NCBI GenBank assembly: GCA_934047225.1
Contig: OW203991.1
Location: forward strand, 7,316,001 to 7,380,000
DNA: 64,000 bases
Source: Ypsolopha sequella
Taxonomy: Eukaryota; Arthropoda; Insecta; Lepidoptera; Ypsolophidae
Direction of reading: 5' to 3'
This document shows positions 1 through 10,113 of this stretch, one piece after another (positions within the stretch are counted from its first letter, which is position 1; each line of letters starts with the position of its first letter). Made by a program: the position numbers and the translations under genes. Below the pieces are notes generated by a model that was not told where the DNA came from, searched no databases, and saw only the letters and a list, made by a program, of their open reading frames with translations.

Positions 1-214
1 AAGTAATATTTCTTTGAAATCGACGATTTGAAATAATGACATTTCTTTGAAATAAATTTAGTAACCACAATATAACCACAATTACCTTAAAATATAATGG
101 TTACATTAAATTCTCGTTAAACCTATATATGAAACAATTTAGTCAATATTAAATTTTGACCAAAAACTGCAATAAAATACTTGAAATCAACGGTCGAATT
201 AAGCCAAAATTATT

Positions 215-860
215 ATGAGTCTTCGCGCCGTCGGCTTCAACATGGCCGCCCACTACCCTTGTCCCCCACCCCCTCCCTCTACTTACCCTCACCCCTCTGA
301 GAGCTTGCTTTTTTGCGAGCGAGATAGGCATTCTACTTGCAAAACTGCTCGTGCAAAAATATTTTTGTACAAACCCATCTTACATTCGAAAATTGAACTT
401 AACTACTTAATAATACAGTCAAAATTTTCTTGCAATGCATTTGCAGTTACGCCGTTTTACTACAATCGAGGTGGACTGAAAAGTGTGAAAAAGCGAAAGA
501 GACGGATAGAGACCGTCGTCTCGGGCGGGGCCCCAAGTTTTCGTGACTCGTTCGTAGCTTAGCCGCTGCTCTGCTCGAACAGCCCTGTTTTGTTGACATC
601 GGAATGAGACAAAGATATTTTTCTCGTTTTCTTTTTTTATTTGGTCTTTACATTTGGTCCAGTTTAGATTGACACGTTAGCGCCCCCCGCGATGATGTGT
701 TTTCTAGTTAGTCGATGAAGGCTTCGTCCCGCGCGTTGTTTGTTCGGGTGCCACGTAAGGATGGTCAGGTGATATCTTGCAGGGTGAAAAATGGTGCGTC
801 AAGGGTGGTTGGAGGGTTTCGGGTGGTCATCGGGTAACGACCGCTAGCTGCGTGTAATGT
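215..860. other. GC/CpG-rich block, possible promoter or 5' UTR
   Basis: This block is clearly richer in G+C and CpG than the AT-rich DNA around it, with C-rich tracts near 256-300 and several CG-containing words at 500-570 and 680-730. One frame is open from 215 to 562 (115 codons, starting at an ATG), but its product has no domain I recognise and is biased by the C-rich tract. GC-rich blocks in AT-rich insect DNA often mark first exons or promoters, so a 5' UTR is possible. A G-rich relic of a mobile element is equally possible. There is no splice, TATA or protein evidence to decide. Confidence 0.25.
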
Positions 861-1328
861 TTTAGGTGGAGGTGCCGTATATTCTCTGTGTATAGGTATA
901 GGTTTAATGTGCGTGGGAGATGAATAGTACTTTGTAAGCTGATATTGAGTTTGAAAAACTTAATTATCACCTGCTCTTTTATGAGAGTAGCTACATTTCC
1001 GAGTTAAGTTAGTCTGTACTTACATATAGGAAAAATAAGTTGCAAAAACCATGCACTCACTTTTAACCAAAGCTATAAGATAAGATAATATGAGATAATT
1101 TATTTGCAGTAAAGCTATACAAAAGTTTTGTACTAAGGCATGCAAAATACATTGGTAAAGAAAAAAAACACAGAAATTAAAACTAATTATTGGAAAATAA
1201 AATATTAAAAGATTAATTTAAATACATTATAAAAAAAAGAAAAATGAATGTTAATTAGAACCTAAAAATAAATTAAATTAATGAATAATAAATAAATTTA
1301 TTAAATTAAATTAACCAAAGATATACCT
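861..1328. other. AT-rich spacer, nothing recognised
   Basis: The stretch is AT-rich with many A runs between 1160 and 1310. I see no open frame of note, no terminal repeats and no copy of the other families in this window. Confidence 0.5.
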
Positions 1329-1562
1329 GTGGGCCTATTATGTATCTCTAGTTGCCAACTGGACTGGGTGCCTATCATAAAAAACATAGATATACTATCG
1401 AATTTAGACTGTCTAAGGATATGTTCGCATTTGAAGTGACGTCACAGTTCGTTAATAGTTTAACACCCTCTAAAGGCAATTTTAAAAGTTCAGTCTTTAT
1501 CTATGTTTTTGACGATAGGCACCCTGTTCAGTTGGCAACCTAAGATACAGAATAGGGGGGCT
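1329..1562. mobile_element. Foldback MITE, family D, copy 1
   Basis: This is a short element of about 230 bp whose two ends are inverted copies of each other: GGGCCTATTATGTATCTCTA at the left, and its near complement, ending in a run of six G, at the right. Two further copies lie at 39420-39656 and 55466-55697. All three carry one open frame of about 63-67 codons across the middle, with no ATG. This is the most diverged copy. Ends are placed by comparison with copy 3, where the insertion point is visible. It is non-autonomous and the transposase superfamily is unknown. Confidence 0.7.
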
Positions 1563-1789
1563 GGATATCAAAACCCTAATGTAGTTTGAAAAATAAACAA
1601 GATTTTTCGGAATTTCTAATATTCGCGATATCCTGACAGCTATTATACCTAATGGTGTTTCATTAAATTTTGATTTTTGGGCTGTACGTTGACGTAGTTA
1701 GATGTCGCTAGATAATCGATACTCATGAAAAAAAATGAACAAAATAAGCTGTGGACTTTACATTCAGTTTTTACCTTTTTTATGAAGCG

Positions 1790-2224
1790 TTAAGAGGCCC
1801 TTATGGCGATATGGTAAAAAAATAGAGGTGCTTCTTTTTTGTGTATTTCATGAAATACACGGAAAATTTTAATATACTTCTGGTATGTACATTGTGACTA
1901 TATAATCTAGGGTTTTGAAATTAGAAAACGTGTTTGGATAAATTTTCCTCGATAGAAATAGTTGTTGAAATGAGATCTTCAAACACACTTTTTCTCCTCG
2001 TTTGACGAATAAGAACCATAGACAGAACTCAAACATATTTTATTAGGTGTGTTTCAACAATATCTAGAGATTTGATATTTGAAATTTGGCTAGCTATTTT
2101 AGTTTTTTTATAAAAATTATAAAACCAACATTTTTCGCTTTCGCCTTGAATCCGCCCCCCTCGCACTGAGCGTGTTTTCGCTTGGAGTGACAGTGACAAA
2201 AATAAAATTCGCATAGCCTCTTAA
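1790..2224. mobile_element. TTAA-ended non-autonomous element, family C (subtype b)
   Basis: The 435-bp element starts with TTAAGAGGC and ends with GCCTCTTAA, so it has TTAA at both ends and a short inverted terminus. TTAA duplications are the signature of piggyBac-type transposition, which makes this a candidate piggyBac-like MITE; I infer this from the ends only. Inside the right end (about 2140-2220) is a block shared with all C copies. Subtype b relatives are at 24858-25245 (opposite strand) and 13648-13741 (fragment). Subtype a copies are near 11797, 17470, 47690 and 55316. Apparent reading frames inside it are not conserved. Confidence 0.65.
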
Positions 2225-2701
2225 GGACGTAATTGCAGCAAGAGTCAAAATGTTTAATAATAATTCAGCAGACTTTCCGACAAATACATACAATTTTGTC
2301 CAATGTTTTAGGTACCTACATATACCTTATATCTTTAACTACAGAACTTAGATCTAAATTTTCCGAGAAACTACAGTAAAATCAAATACAAGTAAATACA
2401 GTAAAATCAAATTTCGCGACCCTCCTCCCGTGAAAAATATCTCAATTACTAAAGATTAAAAACAAAATACCCAGTATAGGAAAACATATTAAATTTTTTG
2501 TATAGATGAAAGAAAATTTGAAATTGTTTAAAAACAAACCTCAAATAAAAATAAAAGAAACTTCAGCCAATTTGCCTCATCACGAGAATCTTATCTTGTA
2601 TAGAATAAGGTTTAGTTTGCTTATTCATTTTCTCAGATCAGTTGTTAACTTACGATAGTCGAGCACTTATTGCGGGAATTTGCCATTTTGCATGTGCACC
2701 C
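2225..2701. other. AT-rich spacer
   Basis: There is no gene or recognisable element. A 14-base word, CAGTAAAATCAAAT, occurs twice close together (about 2375-2412), which is a minor tandem duplication. Confidence 0.5.
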
Positions 2702-3136
2702 TTAAGAGCGGTTTCGTAGTCAAATTGTGAAAAACTACACTTTTTTCTGATTATTCGAAACAAAACACTTAAAATCAAAATTCACTCAATAGTTATTCAA
2801 CAAAACCTTATTACCTATATAAGGTCTTTCAATTTAAATTGAAAGTAATTTAGGAGGTGATTCAGTATCGTTAATACATCACATTCCACTGCAAAGCACT
2901 TTTTTTGCGCGAACTTTTTTTTCACTTCTCAGTACAAAGTGGTCCGATCAGCTGACTCAGTTTGTATGGACAAGTGAAGAAAAAGTTTGCGCAAAAAAAA
3001 GTACTTTCCATTGAAATGTGACGTGTTAACGATACTGAATCACCTCCTAAATTACTTTCAATTTAAATTGAAAGACCTTATATATTGTGTATGTTTTTGA
3101 ATTTCAAAATTTTTTAAATTAATTGAACCGCTCTAA
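2702..3136. mobile_element. Family B TIR element interrupted by MITE A
   Basis: The left end (TTAAGAGCGGTTT) and right end (ACCGCTCTAA) are inverted copies, as in the fuller copies at 12203-12558 and 32261-32583. The interior is interrupted at 2818-3082 by a copy of MITE A. Without that insert the flanks read like the uninterrupted site near 12313-12325. TTAA-like termini suggest a piggyBac-type target. No coding capacity is seen. Confidence 0.7.
2818..3082. mobile_element. Foldback MITE, family A, copy 1 (nested in B)
   Basis: This 265-bp palindromic element begins TATAAGGTCTTTCAATTTAA and ends with the exact complement. The inverted arms extend about 55 bases and continue imperfectly almost to the centre. 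Copies lie at 16379-16610 (left end lost) and 41999-42262. The terminal TA/TATA suits a mariner-like or other TA-targeting family, but this is inferred from the ends alone. It disrupts a B element, so it is younger than that copy. Confidence 0.8.
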
Positions 3137-3599
3137 ACAGATAATAACTGTCTAACTGCCTGGATAACTCAACCAAAAACTTTAAAAATATTTTGACAAA
3201 ATCATATAATGCTTCGCAAAAGACCCTCAGTGTAAAGACACCTTTGACTACTAACCCTCAAACGCAACCGTGGGAAAATCAGGGTTCATGGGTCATCTGG
3301 ACCTGTTCAACGAATATTCAAAACAAATCAACCCTTAAAAGGAAAGGTCAAGACATCTGACCCCACGTGTGTCCGAAGGGAAAAATTTACATAAAAAACT
3401 AAAGTAGAACAAACCTTGAGATCACATTTGCATGAAGCAAAATTTGAATTTTGGGAACGTCTATTTTATTAGGTTTTTAATACAAATAAAACAATGTTAG
3501 GTAGCTTGGTACTTTTATTTAAGGCTAGAAAAAGATGCAATTATAACTAAGGACTGAAAATGTGCACGTTTTTAGACATTTGTCAGAAAATTTTATTTG
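3137..3599. other. Repeat-poor spacer
   Basis: This sequence has mixed base composition (less AT-rich at 3180-3380), with no reading frame of note and no match to other families in the window. It could be unique regulatory or intronic DNA, but nothing shows it. Confidence 0.35.
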
Positions 3600-3735
3600 T
3601 AAACATCATCCGAATGCATACTGGAGGCTTGGTAAGTGATCAGTATCATGGAATAATAACAAATTTTGTGAAATTTATAAAATTATATTTTGACTTCCCA
3701 TAGGGATTGATTCGGAATTTCGGAATTTCACATAA
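3600..3735. mobile_element. Family P MITE, truncated copy
   Basis: The segment beginning ATCATCCGAATGCATACTGG resembles the left half of the complete P element at 11344-11609, including the 'GGAGGCTTGGTAAGTGATCA' region. The right arm is missing, so this is a truncated copy. Confidence 0.6.
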
Positions 3736-4214
3736 ATTGTTAATATCCATGATCAAAGCCTCTAGTGTAAATTTAGTTTTTTCACAAATTTTAAGTATTA
3801 AAATAGTATTTTGTGCAACTGTAACATAATTTAAGACATTGGGACACGAGTGCTTGTTTACGAAACGAACGAAGTGATGTCTAATTATGTTCAGTTTCAC
3901 ACAATACTTAATCTACGACCATCAAAAATATCGTCTTTATTTATAATATTTTCAACTAACAATTTCACGAAAAATAAGAAAAACATTCGTTCATGAACCT
4001 TAGGTGCATCGTCTCGGTAAATTTCTGATCTGAAAAATATTTACACATTCGATCAAAGAGTTCAAAAGTAAAGATAAGCCGTTACCATAGTATGACAGCA
4101 CCAAAATGTTTTCACCTTTAAATGGGTGACGCTCACACGTTTGGAATCAGTGCTCATCTGAACACAGTGATAGTTTGACGCTTTAATGCATTTTTCCGAG
4201 AAAAGGATCTCAAT
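3736..4214. other. AT-rich spacer, nothing recognised
   Basis: There is no coherent open frame, terminal repeat or known element. The last 100 bases are the leader of the THAP-like frame that follows. Confidence 0.4.
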
Positions 4215-4526
4215 ATGCCGTCGTGTGCATTTTTAAAGTGCACTAACATTTCAAGAAATACGAATAAAACCAAAAGTGAGACATTTCACATCCAAAACAC
4301 ATTCAAAAACAATGCAATAGATTTTAGGTGCCAGGGCTCATCTAAACTTTTGAAATCTTTGCATTCGATACGACTCAATCAATCAATTCTTCTCGGCCGT
4401 TTTCGGTCACAGCGACTGTCACTGCTGAGAGCGGCGCTGGTGAGCCCTCGCGTGGCAGACGTGGCTGAGTCAATCCGACTATACAATATACAAAAACATA
4501 ATCAACGCAGGCGAAGCCGCAGGTAA
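4215..4526 (+). pseudogene. THAP-like zinc-finger N-terminus, isolated exon or fragment
   Basis: The ATG at 4215 opens a 103-codon frame starting MPSCAFLKCTNISRNTN. Cys4 and Cys9, followed by an Asn and, about 15 residues on, Phe-His (residues 24-25), match the usual start of a THAP domain (C-x2-4-C ... then F-H-x-F-P). THAP domains bind DNA through one zinc ion, and occur in host regulators and in P-element-type transposases. The later Cys-x2-His pair and the AVPTIF box are not visible before the frame drifts into unrelated sequence near residue 35. This may be a real first exon whose donor lies near 4290, or a relic of a P-like transposon. The tail (4370-4526) is GC-rich and Arg-rich and ends in a family L fragment. 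The match rests on only about 25 residues. Confidence 0.4.
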
Positions 4527-4535
4527 AAGCTAGTA
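4505..4535 (-). repeat. Family L fragment (element end)
   Basis: The sequence GAAGCCGCAGGTAAAAGCTA followed by GTAG is the complement of the family L terminus seen at 53703 and, on this strand, near 38300-38322 and 44219-44245. Only the end is retained here. Confidence 0.5.
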
Positions 4536-5094
4536 GAAATATAACGGATAATTATAACGAGAAACAGGTACCTACAGCAAACCGTATTCGTGCTTTTTGC
4601 CACCTTAGGGACACGTGTAGGATACCCAAAGGTAATCAAGGTCCTGCAAGCAACAGCTATCCCATCTTTATTAACGTCCCCTATCTTGTTAGAGTAGCCA
4701 GAACCAACGGCTTAAGGCTACATATAAAGTCAGATCTAGCACCTCATTTTGCATCAATCGGAACTGAACTCTATGACGTTTATTTTTAGTTTAAAATAGC
4801 GCGCTCTGAGCCGTGACTGTTACGACCACCGAGAAAAAAGCGCGCACAAAAAACGGAGCTTTTATTTAATATTTCGGCTTTTAGATGAAATTAATAAAAT
4901 ATTCTAAAATTGACCGACGGGGTTAATGTTCAATTATTTTTAATTCAAATTTCAAGGCAATTTTTAACACTCGAAAAACAACTAATTAAGAGGTAATTTC
5001 GTAATTTTTTCTATCGAGCGAACTTAAAGCTTTTGCCTCCCTATCAGCCCTATAGACTACTATCGATATTGTTTTTAATAAACCGCTTGAGCAA
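4536..5094. other. Spacer, nothing recognised
   Basis: Composition is mixed over 4560-4790 and AT-rich after 4850. I find no gene, hairpin or copy of another family. Confidence 0.4.
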
Positions 5095-5215
5095 GTTACA
5101 CAATGTGAATTTGACCTTATATGGACCCTTAATATGTTTTGAGGCACATAAGTAGGGGCACAAACTGCCTACGGGATTTGAACTCGCGATCTCCGGTTTA
5201 TAAAGCGGAAATTCA
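5095..5215 (-). mobile_element. tRNA-like SINE fragment
   Basis: On the minus strand this reads GAGTTCAAATCCC (a Pol III B-box) preceded by an anticodon-arm-like segment with a TATAA loop. Downstream sequence is AT-rich. The arrangement resembles the tRNA-derived SINE at 41232-41440. No good A-box is visible, so this is a degraded SINE head rather than a working tRNA. Confidence 0.35.
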
Positions 5216-5289
5216 ACAATAGATTTGGTCGGTCTATAATATCATAAAAATATTACAATTATGGAATTAAATGAAACCGAGCGATACAT

Positions 5290-5430
5290 CATTTTTATCT
5301 GCGGCCCTACCACGTAATTCTGATTTGTATCAACTTCATGTTATGTTAGGCGGGCGTCGTCGCACGCACGTCAAATTTCAATCTCAAGTCGATGTTGATG
5401 AAAATCAGAATTACGTGGTACACCTGATGG
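5290..5430. repeat. Imperfect inverted repeat
   Basis: ACCACGTAATTCTGAT near 5308 is matched in reverse by ATCAGAATTACGTGGT near 5405, giving arms of roughly 26 bases around a GC-rich loop with CGTCGTCGCACG. A 63-codon frame (5271-5462) runs through it but follows the palindrome and looks incidental. Confidence 0.5.
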
Positions 5431-5560
5431 TTACCTCACCTCAAGAAATACATGGTCGGTAAAGCCACAGTATAAAGGTATAGCCGACCAGTTTCAGCAG
5501 ATTCAGACTGCCTTCATCTGGGCGAGTGAAGATGCTTACGTGACAATAACATTGAAAAAA
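5431..5560. mobile_element. Family F foldback fragment
   Basis: The segment around 5484-5545 (GCCGACCAGTTTCAGCAG and onward to CTGGGCGAGTGAAGA) is the left arm of family F. Complete or near-complete copies are at 15505-15690, 33642-33955 and 54328-54525. The right arm is absent here. Confidence 0.6.
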
Positions 5561-6071
5561 ATTAATATTATAAGAATGTCTAATAACAAATATCTATGTA
5601 GTATAGTTTTAGGAATAGTACATTACTGCTGAGACAAAGTAAGTGAGCTCTCCAGGACTATCGAGGAGGGATAATTATTGCGGTTGATGCATGTATACTG
5701 CTTTTCTCAAAAATAAAACGAGAAAATTTAGAGTAGTTGTATAGGATAAGGAGTTAAATAAAACTAAATTAACTTATTATACAGAAAGTCACGATACTCA
5801 TACGTTGGGGCAAAATTCTGTGAAGGGGTAAGAGAAAGCCCTATTTAATTTACCTCAAAAAGTTAAATACAAAAAAAACGATTGTTTCGAGTCGAGCACT
5901 TGTAGGGGGAAAATTTGTTTAAATCAAGTAATTCGATTCACGGTGCACACCACAATTTTTTGCACAAAAAATAAACGCCATTTTTTTCTCAATCTTGGAC
6001 GTTAGTGCTGTAAAACGTTCAGCCGGTAACAGGCTGCGTTCATTTTGATCGTCAGACGATGCCCGCCTTAC
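5561..6071. other. AT-rich spacer
   Basis: No gene or element is recognised. The final bases (6072-6079) are the left target duplication of the next element. Confidence 0.4.
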
Positions 6072-6079
6072 ATTGACAG

Positions 6080-6339
6080 CAGTGGCGTGCACAGAACTTT
6101 TTGCTGGAAAAGCAAGCAATTGGTCAAGAACAACAACAAAAAATATATGAAAAAATTTAAATATCACTTTGAAAAAACAAATTTTGTATGACGCCAGGGT
6201 AGACAATGTCTACCCTAGAGTGAAAATTTCCAATACAATTTTTTTTTCAAAGTGATATTTAAATTTTTTCATATTTTTTTTATTGTTGTTCTTGACCAAT
6301 TGCTTGCTTTTCCAGCAAAAAGTTCTGTGCACGCTACTG
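6080..6339. mobile_element. hAT-type MITE with perfect 8-bp target duplication
   Basis: The 260-bp element starts CAGTGGCGTGCACAGAAC and ends with its complement (GTTCTGTGCACGCTACTG). Inverted arms of about 100 bases are nearly identical. The loop holds a smaller palindrome, AGGGTAGACAATGTCTACCCT-like, near 6196-6217. ATTGACAG flanks it directly on both sides (6072-6079 and 6340-6347). An 8-bp duplication plus CAG...CTG ends is the classic pattern of hAT transposons. It has no transposase and depends on an autonomous relative. Intact arms and duplication suggest a fairly recent insertion. Confidence 0.88.
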
Positions 6340-6347
6340 ATTGACAG

Positions 6348-7439
6348 TAGGATAGCATATAATTAAATTTCAAGTGTTTAATGGTTTTAAATATATAAAA
6401 TCAACAAAATTAACCTATTATCGTTATTATTATTGAAATTATAAAATATATCAAACATCTCTACATTCTGAACACCAAATTGCAATTATTTTATTAATTT
6501 TTTTAAACTGACCTCTTTAAACCTTATGGTCGCCAAACTCCTTAGGCTGCTAAAACTAACTTAGTTAGTTTAAAAAATAAATACAGGGTATGTAATGGGT
6601 ATGGAATTTACTGAACACTTATTGAGATTTACTGGAGAATTGAAATAGCTCTCCAGGATGAAGTACTTCCTGGCATGTCTTTGCAGTATGAAATGGTAAC
6701 ATTACAATACATTTTTGAGAAAAAAAAAGTATCAGACCACTAAACCAGCGGTGTAACAGACAACTCTAAATTGAATTAAATACTCCACTGATCATACTGC
6801 TCAACACGCGGTATGTTGACCGCTTTACTACGTATATGTAAGTATTTACTAAACTTGTCTAAGCACATTCAAGATTTACAAAATGCATAACAATTAGCTC
6901 AGCTTCATGCAAAACAGATCTGCCCGTCCCGTGTGAACGCCGCGAGATTTAAGATTAAAAATTCAAATAAGCATTCTGCCTGCAGACTTACTCCAAATTA
7001 TTTGTTAAGTTTTGACCCCTTTAATTGCGAAGTGGCTTGACCCCACCTGCCAGTTGCATAAAATTAACCAAAATAGCATAAAAATTAGCATAACGAGTTG
7101 AAATTGTTAAGTTTAACGATTTTTTCTCACGTCTTGAGATTGTTAATTAGCATTTTCATACATTTTGCTTTGCCCTTTTTGATGCGTTCTCGTGTAAAAA
7201 GGAGCATTTTTGTGCATTCATGTTTGATATGCGAAACGTTGCGAGTTGGCCGTTATGTTTGCTTTTGAGGGTTAAAGGAGATGTGTTCTTTGGGTTTATT
7301 TTATAAGTGACCGTGGCTGTAAGCAGATGATTTTCGTTTCATATGTGAGTAAAAGTGTTTATTTTTTTAAACTTCTGCATTTAAAAATTACAAAACCCAA
7401 ATTTAAAATTATGTTTATTGTAGCGAGGCTAATTACTCT
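6348..7439. other. Repeat-poor stretch
   Basis: No coding frame or recognised element is present. The part 6890-7290 is less AT-skewed and contains several TTAATTAG/AATTAGCATA-type words that homeodomain proteins could bind, but such words are common in AT-rich DNA. It may be unique non-coding sequence. Confidence 0.35.
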
Positions 7440-7441
7440 GT

Positions 7442-7740
7442 AAAAACCGGCCAAGTGCGAGTCGGACTCGCGCACGAAGGGTTCTGTACCATTATCTATT
7501 AAAACGGCAAAAAACATGTCCGTTGTATGGGAGCCTCTTTAAATATTTATTTTATTCTGTTTTTTAGTATTTGTTGTTATAGCGGCAACAGAAATACAAC
7601 ATCTGTGAAAATATCAAGTGTTTAACTATCACGGTTCATGAGATACAGCCTGGTGACCAACGGACAGACAGACGGACGGCGCGGCGGAGTCTTAGTAAAA
7701 GAGTCCCGTTGGTTACCCTTTTGGTACGAAACCCTAAAAA
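7442..7740 (+). mobile_element. Family H repeat, copy 1
   Basis: The element begins with AACCGGCCAAGTGCGAGTCG and ends at a complement of its inner motif: AGGGTTCTGTACC near the left, GGTACGAAACCCT at the right. Close copies lie at 27182-27470 (opposite strand) and 52170-52456, and a second subtype at 41495-41705 and 45680-46370. I remember this family as very common in Lepidoptera. The mechanism is unclear: the ends are partly inverted but I see no sure target duplication. Confidence 0.65.
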
Positions 7741-8040
7741 CGCGTAACTCCATTTTTTTAAAAACTTATTTTTTGTACCAGGGAGATTTTGTGTATCAAT
7801 TTGAGCGATTAAAAAAAAATAACATTTCTTTCGAAATTCACAAATGAAAAATACTGGTTTTTGAAATTAAACTGATCGTATCAAAAAACTTACATTTGAT
7901 TTTCCACAGTTCTCATTAGTACATGTTCTGTGTGTATCTATTTAAGTGTTTTTGTTGGCAGTATTTTTATTTAGTTTTTGTTACTCAATTCTTATAAGAC
8001 AAATATTAAATCGTTTTTATTTTTGTACATTAGCGATTCC
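7741..8040. other. AT-rich spacer
   Basis: Nothing is recognised in this 300-base stretch apart from T-rich runs. Confidence 0.4.
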
Positions 8041-8467
8041 AATAATGTCTTTATATATGAAATTACAGAAGTTTTCTCACAGATGCAAGAGTTCATAATT
8101 CCTGTGATTCAATAGCTATTTCAATTTTTTTTTTGTTTGGATGTTGATTTCAAGGTTTGACATCGTACTAAATTTTCTTTTTATTTTCATTTGATTATAC
8201 AAATTAAATCTTCAAAAACAGTTCGTCCCAAATGCCGTCCATTTCCATGATAAGATTAGTAATAAATTATACAGCTGACACTTTTCAAAAATTAAATTAA
8301 TTATGCTGTTAGCTTAATGTTGTCTCATTCATACACAAAAGAAATTACATAATTTGGATTTGTCATTCCTAAAAAAATGCAAAAATGTCAGTACTGAAAA
8401 TTGAGTGTCCTTCAAATTCTCTATAGAAAATGGCAATTTCATATGTAAAGACCTAATATTATGAAAT
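8041..8467 (+). repeat. Family K repeat, copy 1 (uninterrupted)
   Basis: This about 430-bp sequence matches the two halves flanking the copia element (17990-18179 and 23279-23508), and the reverse copy at 44262-44650. It therefore gives the empty site for the copia insertion: CGTCCCAAATGCCGTCC at about 8223 compares with the joined K flanks. A small K piece is also at 49740-49820. No terminal inverted repeat is obvious, so its class is unknown. Confidence 0.7.
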
Positions 8468-8604
8468 TGCAAAACGTACAGAGCGTAAATATAGAAAGGT
8501 AAAATTTATCTGTAAATTTAGTAAAAAAATCAAATATTAACATTAAGAGCAAACTTTATATTTGACGCTTACAACTAATAAGACAATAGAAGTCAATTAT
8601 CATT

Positions 8605-8772
8605 TTATGCTATATACACAAACATATTTTTAATAATATTATGGTAGCTTCAAAATAATAGGCCTTTGCTTAGAATATTTAAGGAGTTTACTGCTGGTAT
8701 CACGACTATGGAAAAGCCAATTGTTTTATAGCTATTGTAATATCATTAAAAATATGTTTGTGCATTATAGCA
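8605..8772. mobile_element. Palindromic element, AT-rich
   Basis: TATACACAAACATATTTTTA near 8613-8632 is repeated in inverse near 8747-8765, with arms of about 35 bases and a loop of roughly 90. It looks like a small foldback MITE. No other copy is seen in the window and no target duplication could be fixed. Confidence 0.5.
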
Positions 8773-9149
8773 AACCTTTAACAATAAGTTTTCTTAGCTA
8801 AAATTTGCATTCTGGCCGTTATAATTATTTCTTAATACTTTGTTGGCCCTAAGGCCTTCTTTACTGATCAAAAACAATTTTCGCGAAAAGATATAACCGC
8901 GCTATTTCTCTATCTATTTAACTTAATTAAGAGTTAACATTAATTAATTACAGACTGTAAAAGGACTATATGAGACAGGTAGGCAAAGATATATATGTTT
9001 TTCTTTTTTCATTAACCTGAATTCCTGCTGTCTTGTATTTTCTTATCCCTTGGTTAAAGTAGATATAAGTAATTTGATAATATAAGTTATAAGTTTATGT
9101 TTAAAAAAAAAGACATGATCTTGCCAAGTTTCTTGCCCGTTCTTCTTAG
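8773..9149. other. Spacer, nothing recognised
   Basis: AT-rich, without an open frame or repeated motif that I can support. Confidence 0.4.
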
Positions 9150-9530
9150 CAAGACTAATCGAATGGGCGGAGGTAGGCATGTATTTATATATGTAACCTA
9201 TTACTATGTAGTATATAGGATGGGATTTGGTCGGCTGCCTGAATTCGTGCTGGGGGCTCGGTTGGTGATCATTGAACCTGTTCCTGGTCCCTGGCCGGGT
9301 CTCCGGTATGGGTTCGGGCGGTTGATTGGATTTCACCTTGTATAATAATATTTTACCTATAATTTTAATCGTATATATATTGCTACATAAATTAAAAAAA
9401 CATTTAATCTAAGTAGTTCATGTACATTTATTATTTTATTACATATATTTTTATAAGATTAAAATATTTCTTGTGAAATGTGTATTATATATACCTACTT
9501 TGCAAAATAAACTTTTTGAATTTTGAATTT
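9150..9530 (+). repeat. Family J repeat, copy 1
   Basis: This segment matches 56305-56660 on the other strand. It contains a GC-rich part (9236-9320, with CCTGGCCGGGTCTCCGGTAT) followed by an AT-rich tail ending in TTTGCAAAATAAAC. The one-sided AT-rich tail suggests a retroposon 3' end, but no poly(A) or coding match is seen. Frames open on both strands across the GC-rich part are mutual shadows. Confidence 0.6.
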
Positions 9531-10107
9531 CTATGAATTTTGTATGGGCTTCTTTTAGATTTTCGCGATTATGTTTAAAACACATGTGGTTTAATTCAAT
9601 CTTCTCAATTTATTTACATCCTGCATACTTTAAATGTAACATCGAAATATCATCAAAATCAACATCAGAAGCCGACGACTGTCATTCAAGTATCACTTGA
9701 ATTATCTTATAATTTAAAATCACGATTCAAAGATAACACACCCCACTGTGAATACCCGAAATAAATTATGAAAATTCCTCTTCGAAAATTGTGCCAAAAT
9801 TATATAAGTCGTCCCGAATCTAATCTTGATTTCGGAAACGCTGACAGCCTCCCTTCATTACCTCCCCCTCCCCTTGTGGCACCCCCGCTTGTTCTTTCGG
9901 GGTACGTATTATAGGGGTTTATAATAATAGCTATGTTCTTTGCGTTGGGGGAAGATAGCTTTGTTGAACGTATATATATATAATAGATAGGTGGGTACCT
10001 TTGTTTGTGACCTCGTTTCTACTGCGGGAATCTTTGCGATCGTTTTAAAATGCTAGTATGTTTTGGTTGACGGGGTGTCGTTATTTTTTCATGTGTGATA
10101 ATCAAAT
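9531..10107. other. Spacer with C-rich tract
   Basis: No gene is seen. A pyrimidine-rich tract (CCTCCCCCTCCCC near 9861) stands out in otherwise AT-rich DNA, followed by (TA)n near 9970. Confidence 0.4.
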
Positions 10108-10113
10108 TTATAG

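Noticed and set aside
9043..9345. Overlapping frames on both strands
   Set aside because: Both cross the GC-rich part of repeat J and are mutual shadows; the other J copy does not keep them.
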